Of a stretch of 64,000 bases of DNA, positions 1 through 6,364 are shown piece after piece. Within the stretch, counting starts at the first letter, position 1. Each line of letters starts with the position of its first letter. A program made the position numbers and the translations under genes. The notes beneath the pieces are model-generated. The model did not search any database. It was not told where the DNA came from and worked only from the letters and a program-made list of their open reading frames with translations. Source of the stretch: Modicisalibacter ilicicola DSM 19980 (lineage in GTDB: Bacteria; Pseudomonadota; Gammaproteobacteria; Pseudomonadales; Halomonadaceae); NCBI RefSeq assembly GCF_900128925.1, contig NZ_FQUJ01000004.1, forward strand, positions 62,001 to 126,000. The letters are read 5' to 3'.

Positions 1-172
1 AATCGTATTGCTGCCTGACCACGCCGTCCCAGCGCATCTCCTGGAGACTCCTGGCCTGCAGGTTGAAACTGCCGAAGGGGCCGACCACCGAGACCGGGCC
101 GGCCTGGGTGGTGCTTCCCCACCCGGCAAGGGCCACGACCATCGCCAGGTACTGGATCGTTCGTTGTCCCAT
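1..172 (-). CDS. Secreted C39-like peptidase, N-terminal fragment (runs off the window)
   Basis: The minus strand reads from an ATG at 172-170 to the window edge without a stop, giving 57 residues. The first ~20 residues form a signal peptide (MGQRTIQYLAMVVALAG...), followed by mature sequence with GPFGSFNLQ and, at the edge, GVVRQQYD. The VRQQYD stretch is what normally precedes the catalytic Cys (FSCG) in periplasmic C39-family peptidases such as FapD; that Cys would lie beyond base 1, so activity cannot be judged. The gene follows the small secreted protein by 13 bases and is probably co-transcribed with it. The family call is from memory of this N-terminal signature only. Confidence 0.6.
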   Translation of the reverse strand, partial: MGQRTIQYLAMVVALAGWGSTTQAGPVSVVGPFGSFNLQARSLQEMRWDGVVRQQYD

Positions 173-185
173 GAGTGTCTTCCCG

Positions 186-587
186 TCATTCGGCGAAATA
201 GATACTGATGCCCACCGCGCTGGTGACGGCGTTGTTGTGCCCAGTCATGATGTTGAACAGGCCGACACCATCGAAGCTGTCGATGGCGTGCGACTCGATG
301 GTGATGGGGCCCGAGATCACGTTTCCGGCATTGACCGAGTTGCCACTGGCGGTCGCCTCCAGGTTCTGCAGGCTCTGCACGTTGATGAGGTTGACGTTTT
401 CGCGTCCACGGAACTGCTCCAGCTCATCGAAACTGAGGCTTTCCAGGGAACTCAGGCTATTGCGGGTATTGCCGTGCTGCGGGGAATCGTCCGTTTCGAA
501 GGCGGCGACACCTTCCACTGCGATGAACGACAGCAGGACGAGGGGCCATCGTCTCGCGTGGCGTTGTAACCTGACAGGGGTAACCAT
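186..587 (-). CDS. Small secreted protein with Asn-rich C-terminus, partner of the Gly-rich protein
   Basis: 133 residues from the ATG at 587, chosen because GGAG lies 9 bases upstream; an upstream in-frame ATG at 629 lacks a comparable site. Residues 1-29 are a basic, hydrophobic export signal ending near GVAA. The mature part has a Leu/Ser/Glu helix-like stretch (about 45-60) and then a beta-prone, Asn/Ser/Ala-rich half (INVQSLQNLEATASG..., SVNAGNVISG). The last 25 residues start GLFN and end GISIYFAE and share spacing with the C-terminus of the neighbouring repeat protein. I do not recognise the family. Position between a repeat protein and a C39-like peptidase suggests a minor subunit or chaperone of a secreted fibre; that is inference. 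Confidence 0.6.
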   Translation of the reverse strand: MVTPVRLQRHARRWPLVLLSFIAVEGVAAFETDDSPQHGNTRNSLSSLESLSFDELEQFRGRENVNLINVQSLQNLEATASGNSVNAGNVISGPITIESHAIDSFDGVGLFNIMTGHNNAVTSAVGISIYFAE

Positions 588-617
588 GGTGATCTGCTCC
601 CAGACATGGCCGAAAGT

Positions 618-642
618 GCCGGCGAACACGGGGTTCGCCGGC
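618..642 (-). promoter_or_regulatory. Perfect intercistronic hairpin (possible attenuator or mRNA stabiliser)
   Basis: A 10-bp perfect stem (618-627 pairing with 633-642) closes a 5-base loop between the Gly-rich gene and the small secreted gene. Only a short T-run (ACTTTC) follows in the minus direction, so complete termination is unlikely. A hairpin here would favour high expression of the upstream repeat protein over the two downstream genes. Confidence 0.5.
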
Positions 643-665
643 CTGGCCCAACTATGGCCAATCGT

Positions 666-1673
666 TCAGTTACCGATGCTCACACCGCTGTGAGCCGCGA
701 TGTTGGTCGCTGCCTGCTGAGCATTGTAGAGCCCGGTGGACAGGTTCATGTTGGCAACGCCACCGAAGGCGCCCACCGACATGCTGGCCCGGCCGGTGTA
801 GAGCATGCCGCCGGCACCATCACCACCGTCGGCGCCGTCGCCACCGTTCCCGGCATAGGCGTTGGTGTTGCCGCCGGCCGCGTTGGCCGTGCCGCCACGA
901 CCGCCTTCACCGTAGGAGTCGCCGCCGTTGCCGGAGTCGGCATAGCCGCCATCCCCTCCGTTGCCGCCGTCTCCGCCGTTTCCATTGCCGCCATTGCCGC
1001 CGTCGCCGTCACCTCCGTCGCCATTACCGGCGCGCCGGGAGTTGCCGCCGTCGCCGTAGCCACCGTCGCCACCGTTTCCATGGCCACCGTAGCCACCGTA
1101 GCCACCGTCACCCCCGTAGGCATAGGAACTGCCACCGTTGCCGCCCTTGCCCTTGCCACCATCACCGCCATTGGCATAGGTGGAAGAGTTGGCAGCAGCG
1201 TCGCCGCCCCGAGCACCATCACCGCCCCGAGCACCATCACCGCCGTACACATAGATGCTCGAACCGGAGACCGAGGCATTCAGATCCTGGTAAGCGACCA
1301 CGTCGACCTTGGTATTGTAGGAATCACTCATGGCCCAGGCATCACCCCCATTGCCCGTGCTGCCGCCGGCACCACCCCTGCCGCCGTTGCCGCCCATGCC
1401 GGTGCCGGTGCCGCGGCCGTCGGCATCGCCGGAAGTCGCTCTGCTGTAGAAGTCGTTGTCGTCGTTATGGTCATCGAGATTCGAGTAGGTATTGGCATAG
1501 GCGTCGCTGTACCCGTCGCCATACCCATTACCGTAACCACTCCCGCCATTACCACCATTGCCGCCATTGGAATAGCCTCCATCACCCCCGACAGCGGTGG
1601 CATCGGCATTGGCGGTGGATACGGCTAGCGCCAATGCCAACATGGAGCAGCCACTTATTACGTACTTATTCAT
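666..1673 (-). CDS. Secreted glycine/aspartate/asparagine-rich repeat protein
   Basis: 335 residues from ATG 1673, which has GGAG 9 bases upstream. Residues 1-23 are a signal peptide ending around STANADA. About 24-300 is a low-complexity array of GGDGG, GGNGG and GYG units, broken by a charged patch near 65-80 (LDDHNDDNDFYSRA) and by a non-repetitive segment near 115-145 (YNTKVDVVAYQDLNASVSG). The end is ordered: SMSVGAFGGVANMNLSTG, then GLYN...GVSIGN (314-335). No RTX nonapeptide register, LPXTG or autotransporter barrel is visible. Composition resembles PE_PGRS or cell-surface glycine-rich proteins but homology is not implied. With a C39-like peptidase downstream, a secreted matrix or fibre subunit is the best guess. 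Function unproven. Confidence 0.75.
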   Translation of the reverse strand: MNKYVISGCSMLALALAVSTANADATAVGGDGGYSNGGNGGNGGSGYGNGYGDGYSDAYANTYSNLDDHNDDNDFYSRATSGDADGRGTGTGMGGNGGRGGAGGSTGNGGDAWAMSDSYNTKVDVVAYQDLNASVSGSSIYVYGGDGARGGDGARGGDAAANSSTYANGGDGGKGKGGNGGSSYAYGGDGGYGGYGGHGNGGDGGYGDGGNSRRAGNGDGGDGDGGNGGNGNGGDGGNGGDGGYADSGNGGDSYGEGGRGGTANAAGGNTNAYAGNGGDGADGGDGAGGMLYTGRASMSVGAFGGVANMNLSTGLYNAQQAATNIAAHSGVSIGN

Positions 1674-2093
1674 GATGTTTCTCCACGGATTGTCATGCAC
1701 GACTGTTGTTTTCCGTTGACCCGAGCCGACGCCGAGGCGTCGTGTCCCTTGAGGTATGGCCCGCGATCATTGGTTAATTAGCATCATCCGTGCCAACATT
1801 TCGTTACAATTAGCAACATACTGGTGGGCAAGGCATTTTTTATCCTGGCTCGAGGAAGACACGGCACGGGGGCGGAGCACCGGAGAAAAGCAGGCGAAAA
1901 AAGGGGAGAGAGTGTTTCGTGAAACTTACATCATTCGGGACGGAGCAGAGCCCTGGCGCCTTTTCCATTTGGAAATCAACGCCAAGGCCGATTCCTGCGA
2001 GTGCTCCATGGCTGTGACACACGAAGCGGCCAACCCGGGGAAGCTCGGGGTGGCCGACGGGCATACCCGTGGCCGACCAAGGTCTTGCCGCCT
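1674..2093. other. Non-coding gap between the Gly-rich operon and the APH-kinase gene
   Basis: About 420 bases without a gene I would support. The left half holds the candidate sigma-54 promoter and an AT-rich patch (1765-1830). Near the right end a bulged hairpin (arms 2052-2061 and 2066-2074) sits just past the stop of the minus-strand gene that ends at 2094; it lacks a T-run, so it is at most a weak terminator. Short open frames here have no convincing start signal or domain. Confidence 0.5.
1780..1795 (-). promoter_or_regulatory. Candidate sigma-54 (-24/-12) promoter for the Gly-rich operon
   Basis: Read on the minus strand from 1795 the sequence is TGGCACGGATGATGCT. It has the GG-N10-GC spacing and 15 of 16 positions compatible with the RpoN consensus TGGCACRNNNNTTGCW (the one mismatch is A for T at the first T of TTGC). 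Transcription would begin near 1769, leaving a leader of roughly 95 bases before the ATG at 1673. The surrounding DNA is AT-rich for this genome. Confidence 0.45.
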
Positions 2094-3662
2094 TCAGCCC
2101 AGCCTGAGATGGTCCTGAATCAGCCTGACCAAGGTCAGGTTGGCGTCCTGGGCAGTAGTGTCCAGATGGATCAGATGACGACGCTCATCGTCGGCAAACG
2201 GCTCGAATTCGGCGAGTTGTCGCTCGAGCACGGCCAGCCCCGCCTCGGAGGGATCGCCTCCGCGTCGGGCCCGTTTCTCGATGCGCGCACGCAGTGTCGG
2301 CTCGTCGGCCTCGAAGCTGATCAGCAGCACCGGCAGGCCACGCCCTTCGGCTTGTTGACGCAGCAGGTCGCGCTGCTCGCGCTTGAGGCAGGTGGCATCG
2401 ATGCATACCGGCAACCCGGCTTCGAGCAGCGTTCCGGCCAGCCGGGCCAACTGGGTATAGGTGCGTGCGGTGGCGTCCTCGGTGTAGATGTCCACGGCCT
2501 GTTGCGTGGTGTCGGTCGCCGGCTCGAAGCCGAACAGTCGCTTGCGCTCCACGTCGGAACGCAAGCGTACACTGCCCAGACGACAGACCATTTCCCCCAT
2601 GAAGCGACTCTTGCCGCTTCCCGAGACGCCGACTCCGATCATCAGGTAGGGGAAATTGAACTCCGCGTAGCGCAGGGCCAGTTCGATGTGCTGGCGATAC
2701 ATGGCCAGCACCGCTGGCCGGTCGGCGCGGTGCAACGCCGGCTGGTGGTAGCGGAGGATGGCCACCTTGGCACGTACCAGGGCACGGTAGAGCTTGTAGA
2801 AGGGCAACAGCCGCACCAGAGAGTGATCGCCGGAGAGCTCGAGATAGCGATTCAGGGCATGATGCGCGAAGGCTTCCTCGCCCCGGGCCTCGAGATCCAT
2901 GAGCAGGAAGGCCAGATCGCCGCCCACGTCGTTCCAGCGCAGTTCGTCGTTGAACTCGAGGCCATCGAACATCAGGGCGCGTCCCTCGTGCTGCACCGCG
3001 TTGCCCAGATGCACGTCGCCGTGGGTCTCGCGCACGTAGCCTTCCTGCCGGCGCCGCGCGAACTCTGCATCGAAGCGTTCGAGTGCCTCCTCGGTCCAGG
3101 TCTGCAGGAACGCCAGCTGCTGGCGATCCTGGTCCTCCTCGAGCCTCGGCGCGATCAGGGCGAATTCGCGCTCGACGATGCGCTGCATGCACTCGCGCGT
3201 GCCGAAGTCGCTCTCCCGGGGCACTCGCTCGGCCTGTTCGTGGAAGACCACCAGCTGGTCGATCAGGTCGTCGAGCAGTTCCAGGGAGAGCTGGCCGCTC
3301 GCCTGGAGATTGCTGAACAGGTGTCGATTGCTGAACTGGCGCATCTTGACCGCGTGTTCGAAGGGCGCCGAGCCATCGTTGACCCGGGGCGACTCGGGGC
3401 TTCCCGAGATCGGTACCGTCTCGAGGTAGAGCGAGGGCGCCAGACGACGATTGAGACGTACTTCCAGTTCGCACAGTCGCCGCCGCTTTTCCGGGGTCGA
3501 AAAGTCCAGGAAGCTGCCGAATTCCAGCGGCTTCTTGAGCTTGTAGGCGTAATCGCCGGTCAGCACGATCCAGGAGATGTGCGTCTCGACGACCTCGATG
3601 GTCGTCACCGGATGATCGTAACAGCCTGCATCTTGCAGTGCCTGTATCAGGGCCTGGCTCAC
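2094..3662 (-). CDS. Fusion of aminoglycoside-phosphotransferase-like kinase and P-loop ATPase
   Basis: 522 residues from a GTG at 3662 with GGGAG about 7 bases upstream. Residues ~1-330 are an APH/choline-kinase-like fold: the catalytic loop HGDVHLGN is at 214-221 and the metal-binding FDG at 232-234. Residues ~340-522 are a small-molecule kinase-like P-loop domain with Walker A GVSGSGKS at 345-352. This two-domain family is widespread in proteobacteria and usually annotated as bifunctional aminoglycoside phosphotransferase/ATP-binding protein; its substrate is not known, and a resistance role should not be assumed. It lies 50 bases after hemL on the same strand and may be co-transcribed with it. 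Confidence 0.85.
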   Translation of the reverse strand: MSQALIQALQDAGCYDHPVTTIEVVETHISWIVLTGDYAYKLKKPLEFGSFLDFSTPEKRRRLCELEVRLNRRLAPSLYLETVPISGSPESPRVNDGSAPFEHAVKMRQFSNRHLFSNLQASGQLSLELLDDLIDQLVVFHEQAERVPRESDFGTRECMQRIVEREFALIAPRLEEDQDRQQLAFLQTWTEEALERFDAEFARRRQEGYVRETHGDVHLGNAVQHEGRALMFDGLEFNDELRWNDVGGDLAFLLMDLEARGEEAFAHHALNRYLELSGDHSLVRLLPFYKLYRALVRAKVAILRYHQPALHRADRPAVLAMYRQHIELALRYAEFNFPYLMIGVGVSGSGKSRFMGEMVCRLGSVRLRSDVERKRLFGFEPATDTTQQAVDIYTEDATARTYTQLARLAGTLLEAGLPVCIDATCLKREQRDLLRQQAEGRGLPVLLISFEADEPTLRARIEKRARRGGDPSEAGLAVLERQLAEFEPFADDERRHLIHLDTTAQDANLTLVRLIQDHLRLG

Positions 3663-3712
3663 GAGGTTCTCCCAGCTGTGGTGTCCGTGCAGGCGTTCAT
3701 GCCATGCTCTGG

Positions 3713-5005
3713 TCAGGCGCTCTCGGCCAGGCCGGCGAAGACCCGTCCCGCCGCTTCCAGGGTATGCTGGATATCTTCGGGGGTATGTGCGCTGGACATG
3801 AAGCCCGCTTCGTAGGCGGAAGGCGCGAGATAGACCCCTTCGTCGAGCATCGACGAGAAGAAGCGGCGGAAGTGGCCGGCATCGCAGGCGGTGGCCTGGG
3901 CGAAGTTGTCGACCCGGGACTGACCGGTGAAGAACATGCCGAACATGCCGCCGGCCCGTTGGGTGAGCAGTTCCACACCGGCAGCGTGGGCGCGCTCCTC
4001 GAGACCGTCACACAGGGTCGTGACGCGCTGGCTCAGCGTCTCGTGGAAACCCGGTTCACGAATCTTCTTCAACAGCGCGATGCCCGCCGCCATGGCCAGG
4101 GGGTTACCGGCCAGGGTACCGGCCTGGTAGACCGCTCCCAGGGGCGAGATGTGCTCCATGATCTCGCGCTTGCCCCCGAAGGCGCCCACCGGCATGCCGC
4201 CACCCACGATCTTGCCCAGGCAGGTCAGATCCGGCGTCACCCCGTAGTGGGCTTGCGCGCCACCTAGAGCGACACGAAAACCGGTCATCACCTCGTCGAA
4301 GATCAGCACGCTGCCGTAGCGGTCGCAGGTCTCGCGCAATGTCTCGAGAAACTTGGGCCGGGAAGGGATGCAGTTCATGTTGCCGGCCACCGGCTCGACG
4401 ATGATGCAGGCGATCTGATCGCCGATCTCGGCGAAACATTCGTGTACCGCGTCGATGTCGTTGAAGGAGAGCGTCACCGTGTGTTCGGCCAGGGCGGCGG
4501 GCACCCCGGGAGAACTCGGCTCGCCGTGAGTCAGCGCCCCGGAACCGGCCTTGACCAGCAGCGAATCGGAGTGACCATGATAGTTGCCCTCGAACTTGAC
4601 GATCTTGTCGCGGCCGGTGAAGCCCCGGGCCAGGCGGATGGCCGACATGGTCGCCTCGGTGCCGGAATTGACCATGCGTACCATCTCGATCGACGGGATG
4701 ATCTCGCAGATCAGATCGGCCATGGTGGTTTCGATGGCGGTCGGCGTGCCGAAGGAGAGGCCGGCGTCGAGGCGTTCACGCACCGCGCCCAACACGTCGG
4801 GGTCGGCATGACCGGTGATCATCGGACCCCAGGACCCCACGTAATCGACGTAGCGCTTGCCTTCCACATCGAAGAGATAGGCGCCCTGGGCTCGCTCCAT
4901 GAATACCGGCGGACGATCCAGGCCCTTGAAGGCACGCACCGGCGAGTTCACCCCGCCGGGAATATGACGGCAAGCCTGTTCGAAAAGCTGAGCGGATGTT
5001 GACAT
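3713..5005 (-). CDS. hemL: Glutamate-1-semialdehyde 2,1-aminomutase
   Basis: 430 residues. Converts glutamate-1-semialdehyde to 5-aminolevulinate in the C5 tetrapyrrole pathway using PLP, as a cytosolic dimer. The PLP lysine is K265 in [10 protein letters not shown], preceded by the aspartate motif [11 protein letters not shown] (about 234-244). [16 protein letters not shown] (113-128) is the class III aminotransferase phosphate-binding segment. The start at 5005 is chosen for the AGAGG site upstream and the standard N-terminus MSTSAQLF; a start further upstream at 5026 is less likely. The thiD-hemL neighbourhood is common in pseudomonads, but thiE, often between them, is absent. Two DnaA-box-like sites lie upstream. 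Confidence 0.97.
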   Translation of the reverse strand: MSTSAQLFEQACRHIPGGVNSPVRAFKGLDRPPVFMERAQGAYLFDVEGKRYVDYVGSWGPMITGHADPDVLGAVRERLDAGLSFGTPTAIETTMADLICEIIPSIEMVRMVNSGTEATMSAIRLARGFTGRDKIVKFEGNYHGHSDSLLVKAGSGALTHGEPSSPGVPAALAEHTVTLSFNDIDAVHECFAEIGDQIACIIVEPVAGNMNCIPSRPKFLETLRETCDRYGSVLIFDEVMTGFRVALGGAQAHYGVTPDLTCLGKIVGGGMPVGAFGGKREIMEHISPLGAVYQAGTLAGNPLAMAAGIALLKKIREPGFHETLSQRVTTLCDGLEERAHAAGVELLTQRAGGMFGMFFTGQSRVDNFAQATACDAGHFRRFFSSMLDEGVYLAPSAYEAGFMSSAHTPEDIQHTLEAAGRVFAGLAESA

Positions 5006-5030
5006 AAAGCGCCTCTCGAGTCGCAATGGT

Positions 5031-5082
5031 TGTGGATAACTAACTGCACAGGTCGAACAACGTCTTGACGGCCTGTGGACAA
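5031..5082. other. Two DnaA-box-like sites between hemL and thiD
   Basis: TGTGGATAA at 5031-5039 is a perfect reverse-strand DnaA box (TTATCCACA). TGTGGACAA at 5074-5082 differs by one base. Both lie in the 99-base gap upstream of hemL. They could be a DnaA titration or control site, or chance. Confidence 0.35.
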
Positions 5083-5104
5083 ACTAGGAATGAGGGCAAG
5101 CCCC

Positions 5105-5902
5105 TCAGCGTGGCAAGCGGCCCGGCAGCGTCTGGCCGTTGCCTGGCTGCCAACCGCGCCGCAGGCTTTCCCAGGTGAAGCGCTGGGCCTGTTCGCAGGC
5201 GCTCACCAGGCGTTCCCCGGCGGCCAGCCTGGCCCCCAGGGCCGCGGCAAGGGTACAGCCCGAACCATGATAATTGCCTGCCAGCCGGGGCCAGCGCCAC
5301 TGGCGACTGGTCTCCGGCGTGTGCAGGGTATGTACCACGTCGTCCGCCGAAGCCCCCGGCGGGGGGTCGTCGGTACCCGTGACCAAGATGGACTGACACC
5401 CCAGGGACATCAAGGCGACCACGCGCTCGACATCGTCCTGCTGCGGTTCGCCAGCCAGCCTCGCCAGTTCCTGGCGATTGGGCGTCAGGACGTCCACCAG
5501 CGGCAACAGGCGATGGCGAAATTCATCGATCAGGGCGCTGGTGGCAAGCGTCGCGCCCCCGCCCGCCTTGAAGACCGGATCCACGACCAGCGGCACGCCG
5601 GGGCAAGCGCGTACCACGTCCTCGATGGCATCCAGGGTCACGACATCCGCGATCAGCCCGACCTTGATCGCCGCCACCTCGAACTCGTCGAGCAGGGTCC
5701 AGGCCATGTCGCGGATGCCGTCGGCACCGCACGGCATGACCTGCAGCACGTCGTGGGTCGTCTGCACGGTAAGGGCCGTGGGCACCGTCACCGCCCACCC
5801 GCCGCAGGCGGCGATCGCTTCAACATCGGCCGCCAGGCCTGCGCCACCGGTGGGATCATGGCCGGCCATCACCAGCACGACAGGAAGTTTGGCATCGGTC
5901 AT
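5105..5902 (-). CDS. thiD: Hydroxymethylpyrimidine/phosphomethylpyrimidine kinase
   Basis: 265 residues, the normal length for ThiD, a ribokinase-superfamily enzyme that phosphorylates HMP twice in thiamine biosynthesis. The N-terminal substrate loop VMAGHDPTGGAGLAADVEA and the C-terminal anion-hole motif HGSGCTLAAALGARLA are both intact. The ATG at 5902 shares one base with the stop of hemJ (TGATG), so the two are translationally coupled. No other thiamine gene is present in the window; a fused ThiE domain is not present. Confidence 0.93.
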   Translation of the reverse strand: MTDAKLPVVLVMAGHDPTGGAGLAADVEAIAACGGWAVTVPTALTVQTTHDVLQVMPCGADGIRDMAWTLLDEFEVAAIKVGLIADVVTLDAIEDVVRACPGVPLVVDPVFKAGGGATLATSALIDEFRHRLLPLVDVLTPNRQELARLAGEPQQDDVERVVALMSLGCQSILVTGTDDPPPGASADDVVHTLHTPETSRQWRWPRLAGNYHGSGCTLAAALGARLAAGERLVSACEQAQRFTWESLRRGWQPGNGQTLPGRLPR

Positions 5903-6333
5903 CAGAAGGGCTTCACCATGGCGAGAACGACGATCAGGATCAGCGCGATCACGGGAGCTTCATTGAACCAGCGAAAGAAGACCTCCGAGTGGCGGGCACT
6001 GCCCGCGGCCAGGCGTTTCATATAGATCAGGCACAGATGGTGGTAGACCACCAGCAATACCACCAGCAGGAGCTTGACGTGCATCCAGCCGGCACTCAGG
6101 TGCGCCGGTACCAGCCACAGCAGCCAGCCCCCCAGGAGGATCACCACGACCATCGAGGGCGTCATGATGCCACGATACAACTTGCGTTCCATGACCTTGA
6201 AGTAGTCGATGGCCTGGGTGTCACCCTTGTCCCGCGCCATGGCGTGATAGACGAACAACCGCGGCAGGTAGAACATGGCCGCGAACCAGGTCACCACCGC
6301 TATCAAGTGAAACGCTTTTATCCATAGATACAT
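5902..6333 (-). CDS. hemJ: Protoporphyrinogen IX oxidase, HemJ type
   Basis: 143 residues, a four-helix membrane protein of the HemJ/UPF0093 family that oxidises protoporphyrinogen IX to protoporphyrin IX. The N-terminal helix carries the conserved His in WIKAFHLIAVVTWFA, and the family segment FYLPRLFVYHA follows. Two adjacent ATGs occur (6336 and 6333); AAGGAG is only 2 bases from the first but 5 from the second, so 6333 is preferred. It shares the minus-strand run with thiD and hemL, giving two haem-synthesis enzymes in one neighbourhood. Confidence 0.9.
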   Translation of the reverse strand: MYLWIKAFHLIAVVTWFAAMFYLPRLFVYHAMARDKGDTQAIDYFKVMERKLYRGIMTPSMVVVILLGGWLLWLVPAHLSAGWMHVKLLLVVLLVVYHHLCLIYMKRLAAGSARHSEVFFRWFNEAPVIALILIVVLAMVKPF

Positions 6334-6364
6334 CATGGCTCCTTGCTACTGCCTGCCGCTGCGA

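Noticed and set aside
606-1628. 340-residue plus-strand frame rich in Val/Ala/Ile, antisense to the Gly-rich gene
   Set aside because: It is the mirror image of the GG(D/N)GG repeats in another frame (repeats of VAAVS, ATVATV); no ribosome site or ordered domain, while the minus-strand frame has a signal peptide and a good start.
1912-1926. parS-like sequence GTTTCGTGAAAC
   Set aside because: The parS consensus has ACGT at its centre (TTTCACGTGAAA); here two bases are missing, so ParB binding is not expected.
1756-2118. 120-residue plus-strand frame in the gap before the APH-kinase gene
   Set aside because: No ribosome site, atypical composition, and its end overlaps the real minus-strand gene.
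2001-3815. 604-residue plus-strand frame opposite the APH-kinase gene
   Set aside because: Shadow of the minus-strand gene, which has recognisable kinase and P-loop motifs.
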